Positions 52,992-63,405 of a DNA stretch of 64,000 bases are shown here, piece by piece. The DNA is taken from positions 2,026,001-2,090,000 of the forward strand of contig NZ_CP046907.1 of NCBI RefSeq assembly GCF_014083985.1, given 5' to 3'. Both the position numbers and the translations under genes were made by a program. The stretch's first letter is position 1. Every line of letters starts with the position of its first letter. Source of the DNA: Streptomyces sp. SCUT-3 (GTDB taxonomy: Bacteria; Actinomycetota; Actinomycetes; Streptomycetales; Streptomycetaceae). The notes beneath the pieces were generated by a model. That model had not been told where the DNA came from. It worked only from the letters and a program-made list of their open reading frames with translations, and made no database searches.

Positions 52992-53878
52992 GCCCCCAGT
53001 CCGGCGAAGAGGTCGGTCTCCGGCAGCGGTGCTCCTGCCGTCCCCCGGGCCAGCCGGTAGCACTCGGTGCCGAACAGCGGCTGGCCGAGGTCGTTGGACA
53101 GCGCGAAGAAGGGGCCGTCGACGGCGATCTGGGTGACGTGGGCCCGCATGGCGTCCGCCTTGAGCCGCGCGTAGGGGCCGCCGCCGATCGAGGCGGTCAC
53201 CTCCTCGTCGGGCACCACGCCGGGGAGGTCTTCCACCCGGGCGATGCCGGGGAAGGGGGCCTCGCGGCCGGCCTCGCGGAGCCGTGCGAAGCCCTCCTCG
53301 GCCGCGGAGCGGGGGATGCAGTTCCAGTAGACCTTGGCGATGGTGTGCGGGGCCCCGAGGTCGGGGCGGAAGGCCGGGTCGGCGGCGAGTTCGGCGCCGC
53401 GCACGGCCACGCGGTGCGCCTGGATGTGGTCCGGGTGGCCGTAGCCCCCGTTCTCGTCGTAGGTGACCAGCACCTGCGGCCGCACCTCGCGGACCACCGC
53501 GACCAGGTGGGAGGCCGCCTCGTCCAGGTCCGCCCGCCAGAAGCAGTCCGGGCGGTCGTTGGTCGGCACGCCCATCATCCCGGAGTCGCGGTAGCGGCCC
53601 GGGCCGCCCAGGAAGCGGTGGTCGGTGACGCCCAGCGCCTGCATGGCGGCGGCGAGTTCGCCGGCCCGGTGCCGGCCGAGGGTGTCGTCGCGGTCGGCGG
53701 CCAGGTGGGCGAGGCCGGGCGGGACGACCTCGCCCTCCTCTCCGAGGGTGCACGTCACCAGGGTGACGTGGGCGCCTTCGGCCGCGTACCTGGCCATGGT
53801 GGCGCCGTTGTTGATCGACTCGTCGTCCGGGTGCGCGTGGACGAGCAGCAGGCGCCGGGAGGGGAGCTGTCCGGTCAT
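52988..53878 (-). CDS. mshB: Mycothiol biosynthesis deacetylase MshB
   Basis: A 296-residue zinc deacetylase that converts GlcNAc-inositol to GlcN-inositol in mycothiol synthesis. The zinc motif AHPDDE is near residue 15, followed by GHPDHIQAH near 147 (third zinc ligand and catalytic region). It opens with [14 protein letters not shown]. The start is ATG 53878 with a TAGGCT box six bases upstream and no ribosome binding site. It is translationally coupled to the DUF6113 gene downstream. Confidence 0.93.
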   Translation of the reverse strand: MTGQLPSRRLLLVHAHPDDESINNGATMARYAAEGAHVTLVTCTLGEEGEVVPPGLAHLAADRDDTLGRHRAGELAAAMQALGVTDHRFLGGPGRYRDSGMMGVPTNDRPDCFWRADLDEAASHLVAVVREVRPQVLVTYDENGGYGHPDHIQAHRVAVRGAELAADPAFRPDLGAPHTIAKVYWNCIPRSAAEEGFARLREAGREAPFPGIARVEDLPGVVPDEEVTASIGGGPYARLKADAMRAHVTQIAVDGPFFALSNDLGQPLFGTECYRLARGTAGAPLPETDLFAGLGA

Positions 53879-53884
53879 GCGCCA

Positions 53885-53890
53885 AGCCTA
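53885..53890 (-). promoter_or_regulatory. -10 box, leaderless promoter for mshB
   Basis: TAGGCT on the minus strand, 6 bases before the ATG at 53878. Confidence 0.58.
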
Positions 53891-53972
53891 CGAGCCGACG
53901 GACGCGGTGGCGGCCGCAGTCGCGTCGGGTCGGGCCCGGCCGGAAGCCGGTCGGAAATCGTCCGGAAACCGG

Positions 53973-54167
53973 TCAGAAGTTGAAGCTTCCGATCATGTTG
54001 GACAGGTTCGTCGTCAGCTCCCTGATCGTCGGAGCTATCGACGAACTGGAGAGGTAGAAGCCGAGCAGGACGCAGACCACCGCGTGCCCCGCCTTGAGAC
54101 CGGACCGCCGGACCAGCAGGACGACGATGATCAGCAGCAGCAGCACCATCGAGATCGAGAGCGCCAC
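53973..54167 (-). CDS. 64-residue membrane protein
   Basis: A short protein with a strong N-terminal helix (LSISMVLLLLIIVVLLVRR) and a second weaker hydrophobic stretch (HAVVCVLLGFYLSSS), ending in LSNMIGSFNF. GTG 54167 is preceded by GGAGGTGAG, a strong ribosome binding site, and the length and order are conserved in Streptomyces as I recall. Function unknown. It lies between mshB and the S9 peptidase gene, with the promoter of the latter upstream. Confidence 0.8.
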   Translation of the reverse strand: MALSISMVLLLLIIVVLLVRRSGLKAGHAVVCVLLGFYLSSSSIAPTIRELTTNLSNMIGSFNF

Positions 54168-54354
54168 GACGGCTCACCTCCAGGACGTGCGTTCGAGTCA
54201 GGGCATGGGGGGTCATACCCCGCTCCGCCAGTGGATCATAACGGTCCGTCAGTTCGCACAGGCCGCACGGCGAGGTGCACGGAAGCACGCGGGGGCGCAC
54301 GTCGCCGCCCCGTGTCCGAATGCTGAACAGTCCCCTTGGCACATACGGCCGTCA

Positions 54355-54360
54355 TAGGCT
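54355..54360 (+). promoter_or_regulatory. -10 box, leaderless promoter for S9 peptidase gene
   Basis: TAGGCT, 7 bases before the ATG at 54368. Confidence 0.58.
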
Positions 54361-54367
54361 CGGGATC

Positions 54368-56494
54368 ATGACCGAGCAGCTCAGCTTCCCCCGTCAGTAC
54401 GCCCGCACCCAGCGCTTCACCCTCGGCGCCCCGCGCTCCTTCACCGTCTCCCCCGACGGCGCCCGCACACTCTTCCTGCGCTCCTCCTCGGGCACCGACC
54501 GGGCCGGCGCCCTGTGGGTGCTGGACACCGACAGCGGCGGGGAGCGGATCGCCGCCGACCCGGCCGTCCTCCTGGGCGGTGCCGAGGAGGAGCTGTCCGA
54601 GGAGGAGCGGGCCCGGCGCGAGCGCAGCCGCGAGGGCGGCGCGGGCATCGTCGGCTACGCCGTGGACGCGGCCGTGGAGCTGGCCGCGTTCCCCCTGTCC
54701 GGGCGGCTGTTCACCGCCGAACTGCGGGCCGGTACCGCGCGCGAACTGGACGTCCCCGGTCCCGTCCTGGACCCGCGCCCCTCCCCCGACGGGCGGCACG
54801 TCGCCTACGTGGCGGACGGTGCGCTGCGGGTGGTGGGCGCGGACGGCGACGGCGACCGCGCGCTGGCCGAGCCGGAGGCGGAGGGCGTCACCTGGGGCCT
54901 GGCGGAGTTCGTCGCCGCGGAGGAGATGCAGCGCAGCCGCGGGTACTGGTGGTCCCCGCGCAGCGACCGGCTGCTGGCCGCCCGGGCCGACGACTCCCCC
55001 GTGCGGCGCTGGTGGATCGCCGACCCGGCCGAACCGGGGCGGGAGCCGGCCGAGGTCGCCTATCCGGCGGCGGGCACGCCCAACGCCGAGGTGCGCCTGT
55101 TCGTGCTCGGCCTGGACGGCTCCCGCACCGAGGTGGAGTGGGACCGCGCCAGCCACCCCTACCTGGCCCGGGTGCACTGGTCCGCGGGCGGCCCGCCGGT
55201 GCTGCAGGTGCAGTCGCGCGACCAGCGCAGCCAGATGGTGCTGGCCGCCGACCCGGACACCGGGCGCACCACCCCCCTGCACGCCGAGGAGGACCCCGAC
55301 TGGCTGGAGCTGTTCCCCGGGGTGCCCGCCTGGACCCCCGACGGCCGCCTGGTGCGGATCGAGGACAAGGCCGGGGTCCGGTCGCTGGTGGTCGGCGACC
55401 GCCCGCGGACGGGCGCGCAACTGCACGTGCAGGCCGTGCTGGACGTCGGCGAGGAGGACGTGCTGGTGTCCGCCTCGGCCGGCCCGGAGGGACCGGACGA
55501 CGAGACCGGCCAGGTCCACGTCTACCGGGTCGACGGCTACGGCGCCGAGCGGGTCTCCGACGGCCCCGGGGTGCACTCCGCGGTGCGCTCCGGCGACGTC
55601 ACCGTGCTGTCCTCGTCCTCCCCGGAGCGCAGCGGCGCGCTGGTGCGGGTCCTGCGCGGCGGGAGGCAGGTCGCGCAGATCGCCTCGCACGCGGCGCGCC
55701 CGGTGCTGACGGCGCGGCCGCGCCTGCTGACCGCCGGCCCCCGCCGGATCCCGGCGGCCGTGCTGCTGCCCGCCGGCTACCGCGAGCAGGACGGCCCGCT
55801 GCCGGTCCTGATGGACCCCTACGGCGGGCCGCACGCCCGGCGGGTCCTCGCCGCGCAGAACGCGTACCTGACCTCCCAGTGGTTCGCCGACCAGGGCTTC
55901 GCCGTGGTGGTCGCCGACGGCCGCGGCACGCCGGGGCACGGCCCGGCGTGGGAGAAGGCGATCGCCGGCGACCTGGCCGCGGTGACGCTGGAGGACCAGG
56001 TGGACGCGCTGCACGCGCTGGCCGGGGACCACCCGCTGGACCTGGGCCGGGTGGCGATCCGCGGCTGGTCCTACGGCGGCTACCTGGCCGCGCTGGCGGT
56101 GCTGCGGCGCCCCGACGTCTTCCACGCGGGCGTCGCGGGCGCGCCGGTGACCGACTGGCGGCTGTACGACACCCACTACACCGAGCGGTACCTGGGGATG
56201 CCGCAGGAGCGGCCCGAGGTGTACGCGCGCAACTCCCTGGTGACCGACGAGGGCCTGTCCGGGGCGGCGGAAATGCACCGGCCCCTGATGATCGTCCACG
56301 GGCTGGCGGACGACAACGTGGTGGTGGCGCACAGCCTGCGGCTGTCCTCCGCGCTGCTCGCGGCGGGCCGCCCGCACGAGGTGCTGCCGCTGTCCGGGGT
56401 GACCCACATGACGCCGCAGGAGCAGGTCGCGGAGAACCTGCTGCTGTTCCAGGTGGACTTCCTCAAGCGGTCGCTGGGCATGCCGCGGGACTGA
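54368..56494 (+). CDS. S9-family dipeptidyl peptidase
   Basis: A 708-residue prolyl-oligopeptidase-family enzyme (DPP IV-like). An N-terminal beta-propeller (residues 20-430) precedes a C-terminal alpha/beta hydrolase with Ser in GWSYGGYLAAL near 565, Asp in VHGLADDNVVV near 645 and His in SGVTHMTPQE near 678. An EExQ-like pair that would favour dipeptidyl activity is present (FVAAEEMQRSRGYWW near 180). There is no signal peptide, so it probably trims peptides in the cytoplasm, next to a dipeptide transporter. The start is leaderless. Confidence 0.92.
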   Translation: MTEQLSFPRQYARTQRFTLGAPRSFTVSPDGARTLFLRSSSGTDRAGALWVLDTDSGGERIAADPAVLLGGAEEELSEEERARRERSREGGAGIVGYAVDAAVELAAFPLSGRLFTAELRAGTARELDVPGPVLDPRPSPDGRHVAYVADGALRVVGADGDGDRALAEPEAEGVTWGLAEFVAAEEMQRSRGYWWSPRSDRLLAARADDSPVRRWWIADPAEPGREPAEVAYPAAGTPNAEVRLFVLGLDGSRTEVEWDRASHPYLARVHWSAGGPPVLQVQSRDQRSQMVLAADPDTGRTTPLHAEEDPDWLELFPGVPAWTPDGRLVRIEDKAGVRSLVVGDRPRTGAQLHVQAVLDVGEEDVLVSASAGPEGPDDETGQVHVYRVDGYGAERVSDGPGVHSAVRSGDVTVLSSSSPERSGALVRVLRGGRQVAQIASHAARPVLTARPRLLTAGPRRIPAAVLLPAGYREQDGPLPVLMDPYGGPHARRVLAAQNAYLTSQWFADQGFAVVVADGRGTPGHGPAWEKAIAGDLAAVTLEDQVDALHALAGDHPLDLGRVAIRGWSYGGYLAALAVLRRPDVFHAGVAGAPVTDWRLYDTHYTERYLGMPQERPEVYARNSLVTDEGLSGAAEMHRPLMIVHGLADDNVVVAHSLRLSSALLAAGRPHEVLPLSGVTHMTPQEQVAENLLLFQVDFLKRSLGMPRD

Positions 56495-56727
56495 CCGCCC
56501 GCCCCGGCGACCCGCCCGGGGCCGGGGCGGTCCCGTACGGGGCGGGCGGGGCGGACGGGGCCGACGGGGGCGGGGCGCGGGACCTCCCGGCCTCACCCCC
56601 GTCCGCCCCGCGGCGGTGTGCCCGCCCGAGGCCCTCTTGACGCGCGTCGACCCGATCGCCAGAGTTCCGGTCTACCCGCAGCGCCCACCGGCGCCCGCGC
56701 AGTCCGCCGCGCAGGGAGCAGGAACGC

Positions 56728-57747
56728 ATGTCGAGTCCGACCGAAGCCGCCGCGTCCGTCCCGTCTCCCCTTCCGCCCGCCCCCTCGCCCCCGCCCCCGC
56801 CCGGCCCGGTGACCGGGCGGTCCCCCGGCCGGCTGATGCGGCGCCGCTTCCGGCGCGACCGCACCGGGGTGGTCTCCGCCTGCGTGGTGGTCCTCTTCTT
56901 CGCCGTCGGCCTGCTCGCCCCCGTGATCTCGTGGCTGTACGGCAAGGACCCGTACACCCTGTACGGCCAGGAGCAGCCCGGGCTCCTCGACCCCTTCGGC
57001 TTCCCGGCCGGCCCGCTGGGCGGCGTCAGCGGCGAGCACTGGTTCGGCCTCGAGCCGGGCCTGGGCCGCGACGTGTTCATGCAGCTGGTCTACGGCATCC
57101 GCACCTCGCTGCTGATCGCCCTCGCGGTGACCGTGGCCACCACGCTGACCGCGATCGCGGTCGGGGTGACCGCCGGCTACCTGGGCGGGAGGACCGACTA
57201 CTGGCTCGGCCGGCTGATGGACTTCCTGCTCGGCTTCCCCAGCCAGCTGTTCTTCGTGGCCTTCATGCCCGTGGTGGTCGCGCTCTTCGTCGACCCGCGG
57301 GAGGAGACGCCGACCTGGATCCGCGTCACGGCACTGGTGCTGGTGCTGTGGTTCCTCGGCTGGACGGGGCTGGGGCGCCTGCTGCGCGGCCAGGTGCTGG
57401 CCCTGCGCGAGAGGGAGTTCGTCGAGGCCGCCAAGGTCTCCGGCGCCTCCCCGTGGCGGATCGTCCGCAAGGAGCTGCTGCCGAACCTGGTGACTCCGGT
57501 CCTGGTGCAGTTCACCTACATGCTGCCCGGCGTGGTGACCGCGCAGGCGGGCCTGTCCTACCTCGGGGTGGGCCTGGTGGAGCCGACCCCGGACTGGGGG
57601 CGGATGTTCGCCACCGCGGGGGAGGTCTACGAGAACGACCCCGCCTACCTCTTCTTCCCCGGCACGGCGATGGTCGTCTTCGTCGTCTGCTTCAACCTCC
57701 TCGGCGACTCGCTCCGGGACGCCTTCGACCCGAGAACCGGGCGCTGA
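56728..57747 (+). CDS. Peptide ABC transporter permease, DppC/OppC type
   Basis: A 339-residue inner-membrane permease with five to six helices. The EAA loop that contacts the ATPase is EAAKVSGASPWRIVRKE near 232. The N-terminal 40 residues are Pro-rich, followed by the DppC-typical FRRDRTGVVSACVVV. It forms half of the pore for dipeptides or oligopeptides. ATG 56728 is preceded by GGGAGCAGG. It is the first gene of a five-gene operon, ahead of the binding protein and separated from the S9 peptidase gene by 233 bases. Confidence 0.92.
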   Translation: MSSPTEAAASVPSPLPPAPSPPPPPGPVTGRSPGRLMRRRFRRDRTGVVSACVVVLFFAVGLLAPVISWLYGKDPYTLYGQEQPGLLDPFGFPAGPLGGVSGEHWFGLEPGLGRDVFMQLVYGIRTSLLIALAVTVATTLTAIAVGVTAGYLGGRTDYWLGRLMDFLLGFPSQLFFVAFMPVVVALFVDPREETPTWIRVTALVLVLWFLGWTGLGRLLRGQVLALREREFVEAAKVSGASPWRIVRKELLPNLVTPVLVQFTYMLPGVVTAQAGLSYLGVGLVEPTPDWGRMFATAGEVYENDPAYLFFPGTAMVVFVVCFNLLGDSLRDAFDPRTGR

Positions 57748-57780
57748 CCGTCCACCGGCCGGCCCGGCCCCGGCTCACCG

Positions 57781-57825
57781 CACCGCCCGCACCGCCCGCA
57801 CCGCCCGCACCGCCCGCACCGCCCG
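57781..57825 (+). repeat. CACCGCCCG nine-base tandem repeat
   Basis: Five complete CACCGCCCG units (57781-57825) with partial units on each side, between the permease gene and the binding-protein gene. The copy number may vary between strains. It lies about 60 bases upstream of the binding-protein start, so it is in the leader. Confidence 0.9.
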
Positions 57826-57887
57826 CACCGAGCAGTACGCACCGAACGGCGCAGACCGGCAACGACGCACAGGCAGGGGTGTTCGAG

Positions 57888-59696
57888 ATGGCGAACGACA
57901 GCAGGACGCGCACCACCCGGACGGCCCTGGCCGCCCTGGCCGCACTGGCCGCGGGCTCACTGGCCCTGACCGCCTGCACCGGCACCGACTCGGACCCCGG
58001 GCCCGGGCCAGGCGGCAAGGACGCCGCCGTGCAGCAGAAGGCGGTCCCGCTCGGCGACGAGGCCGCCTCCCGCGGCCCGGCCCCGGAGGTCCCCGGCGCG
58101 AGCGGGGGCGGCACCGTACGGGTCCACCAGGACGCCGACTACGACCACCTGGACCCGGCGCAGATCTACACCGCCGACGGGGGCCTGATCGCCTCCCTCT
58201 ACACCCGCCAGCTGACCACCTACACCACCGACGAGAAGGGCCGGAAGGTCCTGGTCGGCGACCTCGCCACCGACTCCGGAACCCCGTCCGACGGCGGCCG
58301 GACGTGGACGTTCACGCTCAAGGACGGCATCCGATTCGAGGACGGCACGCCGATCACCTCGGCGGACGTGCGCCACACGATCGAGCGGATGTACGCGCCG
58401 TTCGTCACCGACGGGCCCAGCTACGTCCAGCAGTGGCTGTCGGGCGACGGCACCGACTACCGCAAGGCCCTGCCCGACGGCCCCTACGAGGGGGACCACC
58501 TGCCGGACGACGTCCTGGAGACCCCGGACGGGAAGACCGTCGTCCTGCACTTCCGCTCCCCGCAGCCGGACGCCCCGTTCGCGCTCGCCATGCCCGCCTA
58601 CGGCGTCGTGCCGAAGGCGAAGGACACCCGGGAGAAGTACGACGCGGCGCCCCTGTCCGCCGGCCCGTACCGGATCGCCTCCTTCAAGCCCGGCAGGTCG
58701 ATGGAGCTGGTCAGGAACAAGCACTGGGACGCGGACACCGACCCGTACCGCCACCAGTACGTCGACGGCTTCGACATCACCTTCAACCACTCCGACGAGG
58801 ACTCCACCAAGCGCCTGCTGGCCGACACCGGGGAGGCCGAGACCGCGCTGAGCTTCACCAACGGCGTCGACCCGCTGCAGACGCGCAAGGCGCTGGGCGA
58901 CCCGGACGCCCGCGAGCGGCTGGTGCAGGGCTACCAGCCCTACGTGTGGCAGATGAACATGAACATGGACCGCATCAAGGACAAGCGGGTCCGCGACGCG
59001 ATCACCCACGCCCTGCCGAACAGGCGGATCCTCACCCTCAACGGCGGCGCGTACGCCGGCGAGGTCGCCGGCGGCCTGCTCGCCCCGACCGTCCCCGGCC
59101 ACGAGAAGGACTTCGACCCCTACGGCAAGCTGGCCGAGCCCGACGGAGACCCGCAGCGGGCCAGGAAGCTGCTGAAGCAGGCCGGCAAGGAGGGCATGCG
59201 GCTCGTCTACGCCTACTCCAACGACGAGATCCGGCAGCGGCAGTCCGTCGTGGTCGCCGACGCCCTGGAGAAGGCCGGGTTCGACGTGCAGCGCAAGGAG
59301 CTCGACGCCGGCACCTGGTACTCGCAGCTGCGCAAGGTCGACAACGGCTACGACATCTACATGACCAGCTGGGCCCAGGACTGGCCGTCCGCCTCCACCG
59401 TCATCCCGCCCCTCTTCGACGGCACCCAGATCCAGGACGGCGCCTCCAACTACTCCCACGTCGACGACGAGCACGTGAACTCCGAGATCCGGCGGATCGG
59501 CGCGATCACCGACCCCGTGAAGGCGACGAAGGAGTGGAGCAGGCTCCACCGGTACATCGTGGAGGAGATCAACCCGGCGGCCCCGATCTCCTACACCAGG
59601 CAGATCCAGCTGCACGGCTCCCGGATCGGCGGCGCGCGGTACAGCGACACCCTCAACTACATCGACCCGACGCGTCTGTACGTCGTCAAGGGGTGA
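57888..59696 (+). CDS. Peptide ABC transporter substrate-binding lipoprotein
   Basis: A 602-residue binding protein (DppA/OppA family, SBP_bac_5). The lipoprotein signal is LAALAAGSLALTAC with the lipidated Cys in LTAC near 30. The mature protein has the family landmarks VRVHQDADYDHLDPAQIY near 82 and DGIRFEDGTPITSADVRHTI's core near 147. It captures peptides outside the membrane and passes them to the two permeases. ATG 57888 has AGGGGTG near it. Its position between the two permease genes is unusual. Confidence 0.93.
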   Translation: MANDSRTRTTRTALAALAALAAGSLALTACTGTDSDPGPGPGGKDAAVQQKAVPLGDEAASRGPAPEVPGASGGGTVRVHQDADYDHLDPAQIYTADGGLIASLYTRQLTTYTTDEKGRKVLVGDLATDSGTPSDGGRTWTFTLKDGIRFEDGTPITSADVRHTIERMYAPFVTDGPSYVQQWLSGDGTDYRKALPDGPYEGDHLPDDVLETPDGKTVVLHFRSPQPDAPFALAMPAYGVVPKAKDTREKYDAAPLSAGPYRIASFKPGRSMELVRNKHWDADTDPYRHQYVDGFDITFNHSDEDSTKRLLADTGEAETALSFTNGVDPLQTRKALGDPDARERLVQGYQPYVWQMNMNMDRIKDKRVRDAITHALPNRRILTLNGGAYAGEVAGGLLAPTVPGHEKDFDPYGKLAEPDGDPQRARKLLKQAGKEGMRLVYAYSNDEIRQRQSVVVADALEKAGFDVQRKELDAGTWYSQLRKVDNGYDIYMTSWAQDWPSASTVIPPLFDGTQIQDGASNYSHVDDEHVNSEIRRIGAITDPVKATKEWSRLHRYIVEEINPAAPISYTRQIQLHGSRIGGARYSDTLNYIDPTRLYVVKG

Positions 59697-59702
59697 GGGG
59701 CG

Positions 59703-60695
59703 GTGCTCCGGTTCCTGGTGCGCCGGACGCTCGGCGCCGCCGCCGTCCTCCTGCTGATCAGCGCCTTCACCTTCTTCCTGTTCTTCTCGATCCCGCAGGA
59801 CCCGGCCCTGCTGGCCTGCGGCAAGAACTGCACGGCGGACGCGGTCGCGCTCATCCACCGCAACCTCGGGCTGGACGACCCCGTCCCGCTGCAGTACGCC
59901 GCCTTCATGACGGGGATCGTCACCGGCCGCGAATTCGCCGCGGGCCCCTGCCCGGCCCCCTGCTTCGGGTACTCCTTCGCCAACGACCGGCCGGTGTTCG
60001 AGACCCTCGCGGACCGCTTCCCGACCACGGCGTCCCTGACCGTCGGCGGCGCCGTCGTCTTCCTGGCGGTGGGGCTGGGCGCGGGCATGATCGCCGCCGC
60101 GCGGCGCGGCACGGCCACGGACAAGGTGGTCAGCTCCGTGTCGCTGGTGCTCAGCTCGATGCAGATCTACTTCCTGGGCCCGGTCGTGCTCGGCGTGCTC
60201 GTCTACGGCACCGGGCTCCTGCCCTCCCCCTCGTACGTGCCCCTCACCGAGGACCCGGCCGGCTGGTTCACCGGCCTGCTGATCCCCTGGTGCGTGATGG
60301 CCGTGATCTTCACGGCCAACTACACCCGGATGGCCCGCTCGACGCTGATCGAGCAGTTGCAGGAGGACCACGTGCGCACCGCCCGGGCCAAGGGGATGCC
60401 GGGCAGGACGGTCTTCTTCCGGTACGCCTGGCGCGGTTCGCTGATCCCGATCGTCACCATCTTCGGCATGGACCTGGGGTCGCTCTTCGGCGGCGCGATG
60501 ATCACCGAGTTCACCTTCGGCCTGGCCGGCCTGGGACGGCTGGCCGTCGACTCGGTGATCGACATCGACCTCCCCATGATCATGGGCGTGATGCTCTTCT
60601 CCTCCGCCCTGATCCTGCTGTGCAACATCGTCGTGGACGCCGCGTACGCGCTGATCGACCCGCGGGTGCGCCTGGACGCAGGGAGCAGCGCGTGA
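59703..60695 (+). CDS. Peptide ABC transporter permease, DppB/OppB type
   Basis: A 330-residue permease with six helices, starting [21 protein letters not shown]'s core with VRRTLGAA. The ATPase-contact loop is [19 protein letters not shown]'s core near 220. An external loop carries four cysteines (CGKNC near 39 and CPAPC near 85) that could form disulfides, a feature I recall in Streptomyces DppB. GTG 59703 starts six bases after the binding-protein stop, with GGGG just upstream. Its stop overlaps the next GTG by GTGA. Confidence 0.92.
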   Translation: MLRFLVRRTLGAAAVLLLISAFTFFLFFSIPQDPALLACGKNCTADAVALIHRNLGLDDPVPLQYAAFMTGIVTGREFAAGPCPAPCFGYSFANDRPVFETLADRFPTTASLTVGGAVVFLAVGLGAGMIAAARRGTATDKVVSSVSLVLSSMQIYFLGPVVLGVLVYGTGLLPSPSYVPLTEDPAGWFTGLLIPWCVMAVIFTANYTRMARSTLIEQLQEDHVRTARAKGMPGRTVFFRYAWRGSLIPIVTIFGMDLGSLFGGAMITEFTFGLAGLGRLAVDSVIDIDLPMIMGVMLFSSALILLCNIVVDAAYALIDPRVRLDAGSSA

Positions 60696-61789
60696 ACGCA
60701 CCCGCCGGGGCCGCGGGCACGCCGGAGCCCTTCCTGTCCGTGCGCGACCTGCGGGTCCGCTTCTCCACCGAGGACGGCACCGTCCACGCGGTCGACGGGC
60801 TCTCCTTCGGCCTGGAGCGCGGGCGCACCCTGGGCGTCGTCGGCGAGTCCGGCTCCGGAAAGTCGGTGACCGCCCTGGCCCTCATGGGCCTGCACGACCG
60901 CCGGACCGCCTCGGTCACCGGCGAGGTCCTGCTCGACGGGCACGAGCTGACCGGCGCGCCGGAGAAGAAGCTGGAGCGGCTGCGCGGCAACCGGGTGGCC
61001 ATGGTCTTCCAGGACCCGCTGACCGCGCTCTCGCCGTACCACACGGTCGGCCGGCAGATCGCCGAGCCGTTCGTCCGGCACACCGGTGCGAGCCGGCGTC
61101 AGGGGCGCCTGCGCGCGGTCGAGATGCTGGGGAGGGTCGGCATCCCGCAGCCCGCCCGGCGCGTCGACGACTACCCGCACCAGTTCTCCGGCGGCATGCG
61201 GCAGCGCGTGGTGATCGCGATGGCGCTGGTGTGCAACCCGTCGCTGCTGATCGCGGACGAGCCGACCACCGCGCTCGACGTGACCGTGCAGGCGCAGATC
61301 CTCGACCTGCTGGGGGACCTGAGGCAGGAGTTCGGCTCCGCGGTCGTCCTGATCACCCACGACCTGGGCGTGGTGGCCGGCACCGCCGACGACGTGCTGG
61401 TGATGTACGCGGGGCGGGCCGTGGAGCGCGGCCCCGTGCGGGAGGTGCTGCGGGACCCGCAGCACCCCTACACCCGGGGCCTGCTGGACTCGGTGCCGCG
61501 GCTGTCCTCCGACCCGGAGGAGCCGCTGGTCCCGATCCCGGGCGCCCCGCCGAGCCTGCTCGTCCCCCACCCCGCGGACGGCTCCCGCGCCCCGGACGGG
61601 GGCGGCCCGCTGCGGGGCTGCCCCTTCCTCCCGCGGTGCGCGTTCTCCGGGCGGGTCGAGGGCGGGGACCGCTGCCGCACCGAGCGGCCGGTCCTGCCCG
61701 CCGGGCGCGGCGCCGCCTGCCACCTGACCGAGCGGCAGAGGCGGACCGCCTTCGCCGAGGAGGCCCGGCCCCGGCCGGGCCGGCCGTGA
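60692..61789 (+). CDS. Peptide ABC transporter ATPase, DppD/OppD type
   Basis: A 365-residue ABC ATPase. Walker A is GESGSGKSV near 51, the signature FSGGMRQR near 167, and Walker B LLIADEP near 187. The C-terminal oligopeptide-transporter extension has cysteines (GCPFLPRC near 310 and [18 protein letters not shown]'s core) typical of DppD/OppD, which can bind a 4Fe-4S cluster in some members. GTG 60692 overlaps the DppB stop by GTGA. Confidence 0.94.
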   Translation: MNAPAGAAGTPEPFLSVRDLRVRFSTEDGTVHAVDGLSFGLERGRTLGVVGESGSGKSVTALALMGLHDRRTASVTGEVLLDGHELTGAPEKKLERLRGNRVAMVFQDPLTALSPYHTVGRQIAEPFVRHTGASRRQGRLRAVEMLGRVGIPQPARRVDDYPHQFSGGMRQRVVIAMALVCNPSLLIADEPTTALDVTVQAQILDLLGDLRQEFGSAVVLITHDLGVVAGTADDVLVMYAGRAVERGPVREVLRDPQHPYTRGLLDSVPRLSSDPEEPLVPIPGAPPSLLVPHPADGSRAPDGGGPLRGCPFLPRCAFSGRVEGGDRCRTERPVLPAGRGAACHLTERQRRTAFAEEARPRPGRP

Positions 61790-61806
61790 ACCGAGGAGGG
61801 AGCGCC

Positions 61807-62967
61807 GTGGAAGGCGACACCACCGCCCGCGCAGACCTCGGGGCCGCCGGGCGCGGCGCCGGGCGCGGGGAGCCGCTGCTGAGGGTCGAGGGCCTGGCCA
61901 AGCACTTCCCCGTCATGGCCGGCTTCCCCGTGCGGCGCAGGGTCGGCGCGGTCCGCGCGGTCGACGGCGTCGACCTGACCGTGCACGCGGGCGAGGTCTT
62001 CGGGCTGGTCGGCGAGTCCGGCTGCGGCAAGTCCACCACCGGGCGCATGATCGCCCGCCTGACCGAGCCGACGGCCGGCACCATCACCTACCGCGGCCTG
62101 GACATCACCCGCCTCGGCCGCCGGCGGCTGCGGCCGGTGCGCTCCGAGATCCAGATGGTCTTCCAGGACCCGTACTCCTCGCTGAACCCCCGGCAGACGG
62201 TGGGCACCATCGTCGGGGGGCCGATGGAGGTCAACGGCATCGACCCGCCCGGCGGGCGCGGGCGGAGGGTCCGCGAGCTGCTGGAGACCGTCGGCCTGAG
62301 CCCCGACCACGTCAACCGCTTCCCCCACGAGTTCTCCGGCGGCCAGCGGCAGCGCATCGGCATCGCCCGCGCGCTGGCGCTGAACCCGCGGCTGATCGTG
62401 GCCGACGAGCCGGTCTCGGCGCTGGACGTCTCCGTGCAGGCCCAGGTGGTCAACCTGCTGCGGGAGGTGCAGCGCGACCTGGGCGTGGCGTTCGTGTTCA
62501 TCGCCCACGACCTGGCGGTCGTGCGGCACTTCTCGCAGCGGGTGGCCGTGATGTACCTGGGGCGGATCGTGGAGGTGGGCGACCGGGACTCGGTCTACTC
62601 CCGCCCCCGCCACCCCTACACCCACGCCCTGCTCTCCGCGGTCCCCGAGCCCGTCGCCCGGGACGGCGCGGGGCCCGGGCCGGACGGGGAGGGAGGCGGG
62701 GGCAGTGTCCGCGAGCGGATCCGTCTCGCCGGGGACGTGCCCTCGCCGGCCGACCCGCCGTCGGGGTGCCGCTTCCGCACCCGGTGCTGGAAGGCGCGGG
62801 AGCGCTGCGCCGCCGAGACCCCTCCCCTGGTCCGCCTGGAGGGCGACGCCGAGGGGCACCTGACGGCCTGCCACTTCCCGGAGGAGCCGACGACCGCGGC
62901 CCGCGGCGGGGACGTCGTCCTCGACCCGGCCCCGACCACCGAACCCCACCCCGGCACGTCCCCCTGA
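61807..62967 (+). CDS. Peptide ABC transporter ATPase, DppF/OppF type
   Basis: A 386-residue ABC ATPase paired with the preceding one. Walker A is GESGCGKST near 70, the signature FSGGQRQR near 178 and Walker B LIVADEP near 197. A C-terminal extension holds [13 protein letters not shown] near 328. The GTG at 61807 is favoured by GGAGGG six bases upstream; an alternative GTG at 61786 overlaps the DppD stop. It completes the C-A-B-D-F operon. Confidence 0.93.
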   Translation: MEGDTTARADLGAAGRGAGRGEPLLRVEGLAKHFPVMAGFPVRRRVGAVRAVDGVDLTVHAGEVFGLVGESGCGKSTTGRMIARLTEPTAGTITYRGLDITRLGRRRLRPVRSEIQMVFQDPYSSLNPRQTVGTIVGGPMEVNGIDPPGGRGRRVRELLETVGLSPDHVNRFPHEFSGGQRQRIGIARALALNPRLIVADEPVSALDVSVQAQVVNLLREVQRDLGVAFVFIAHDLAVVRHFSQRVAVMYLGRIVEVGDRDSVYSRPRHPYTHALLSAVPEPVARDGAGPGPDGEGGGGSVRERIRLAGDVPSPADPPSGCRFRTRCWKARERCAAETPPLVRLEGDAEGHLTACHFPEEPTTAARGGDVVLDPAPTTEPHPGTSP

Positions 62968-63003
62968 CGGCACTCGGCCCCGCCGGAGCAGAAACAGAGC
63001 CCC

Positions 63004-63405
63004 TCAGCCGATCACCTCGACGGTGCAGTGGATCCCTCCGGCTCCGGCGAGCTTCGCGTCACAGGTGAGGAGGGTGCCCCCGAGCTGTTCGGCCAACGCC
63101 ACGTATGCGGCGTCGTACGGCGTGACGTTGCCGCGCATCTGCCACATGCGTCCGAGGAGTTGTGCGAGAGGCACCCTGCGGATCGGGAAAGCGGCCAAGT
63201 GCTTGAGTGCCCGGGGAACAGCAGCCTCAAGTTCCGGGTTCCTGCGGGCCATGCCGCGCAATGCCGAGACCACCTCCACGTCGAGGTGCACCGGGGCGTA
63301 CAGGGCGTCACCTGCTGCAAGGCGAGCGACGATGGACCCGTTCCGGCGGTCACCGACGGCGTAGAACGAGGCGAGGACAGAAGCGTCGACGACGGTGAGA
63401 CTCAC
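63004..63405 (-). CDS. vapC: VapC-type PIN-domain toxin
   Basis: A 133-residue PIN-domain ribonuclease. The acidic active-site residues are in VVDASVLASFY (Asp near 7), DVEVVSALRG (Glu near 43), TPYDAAYVALAE (Asp near 96) and LLTCDAKLAG (Asp near 115). It likely cleaves tRNA or other RNA unless neutralised by the antitoxin. GTG 63405 overlaps the antitoxin stop by GTGA. Next to a PfkB gene and the Dpp operon, it may be the only recently acquired part of the window. Confidence 0.92.
   Translation of the reverse strand: MSLTVVDASVLASFYAVGDRRNGSIVARLAAGDALYAPVHLDVEVVSALRGMARRNPELEAAVPRALKHLAAFPIRRVPLAQLLGRMWQMRGNVTPYDAAYVALAEQLGGTLLTCDAKLAGAGGIHCTVEVIG

Noticed and set aside
57776-57840. Possible CRISPR or REP element between Dpp genes
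   Set aside because: The nine-base units are contiguous without spacers or dyad symmetry.
57957-60701. 914-residue minus-strand frame over the Dpp binding protein and permease
   Set aside because: Antisense shadow of two genes with clear lipobox, transmembrane and family motifs.
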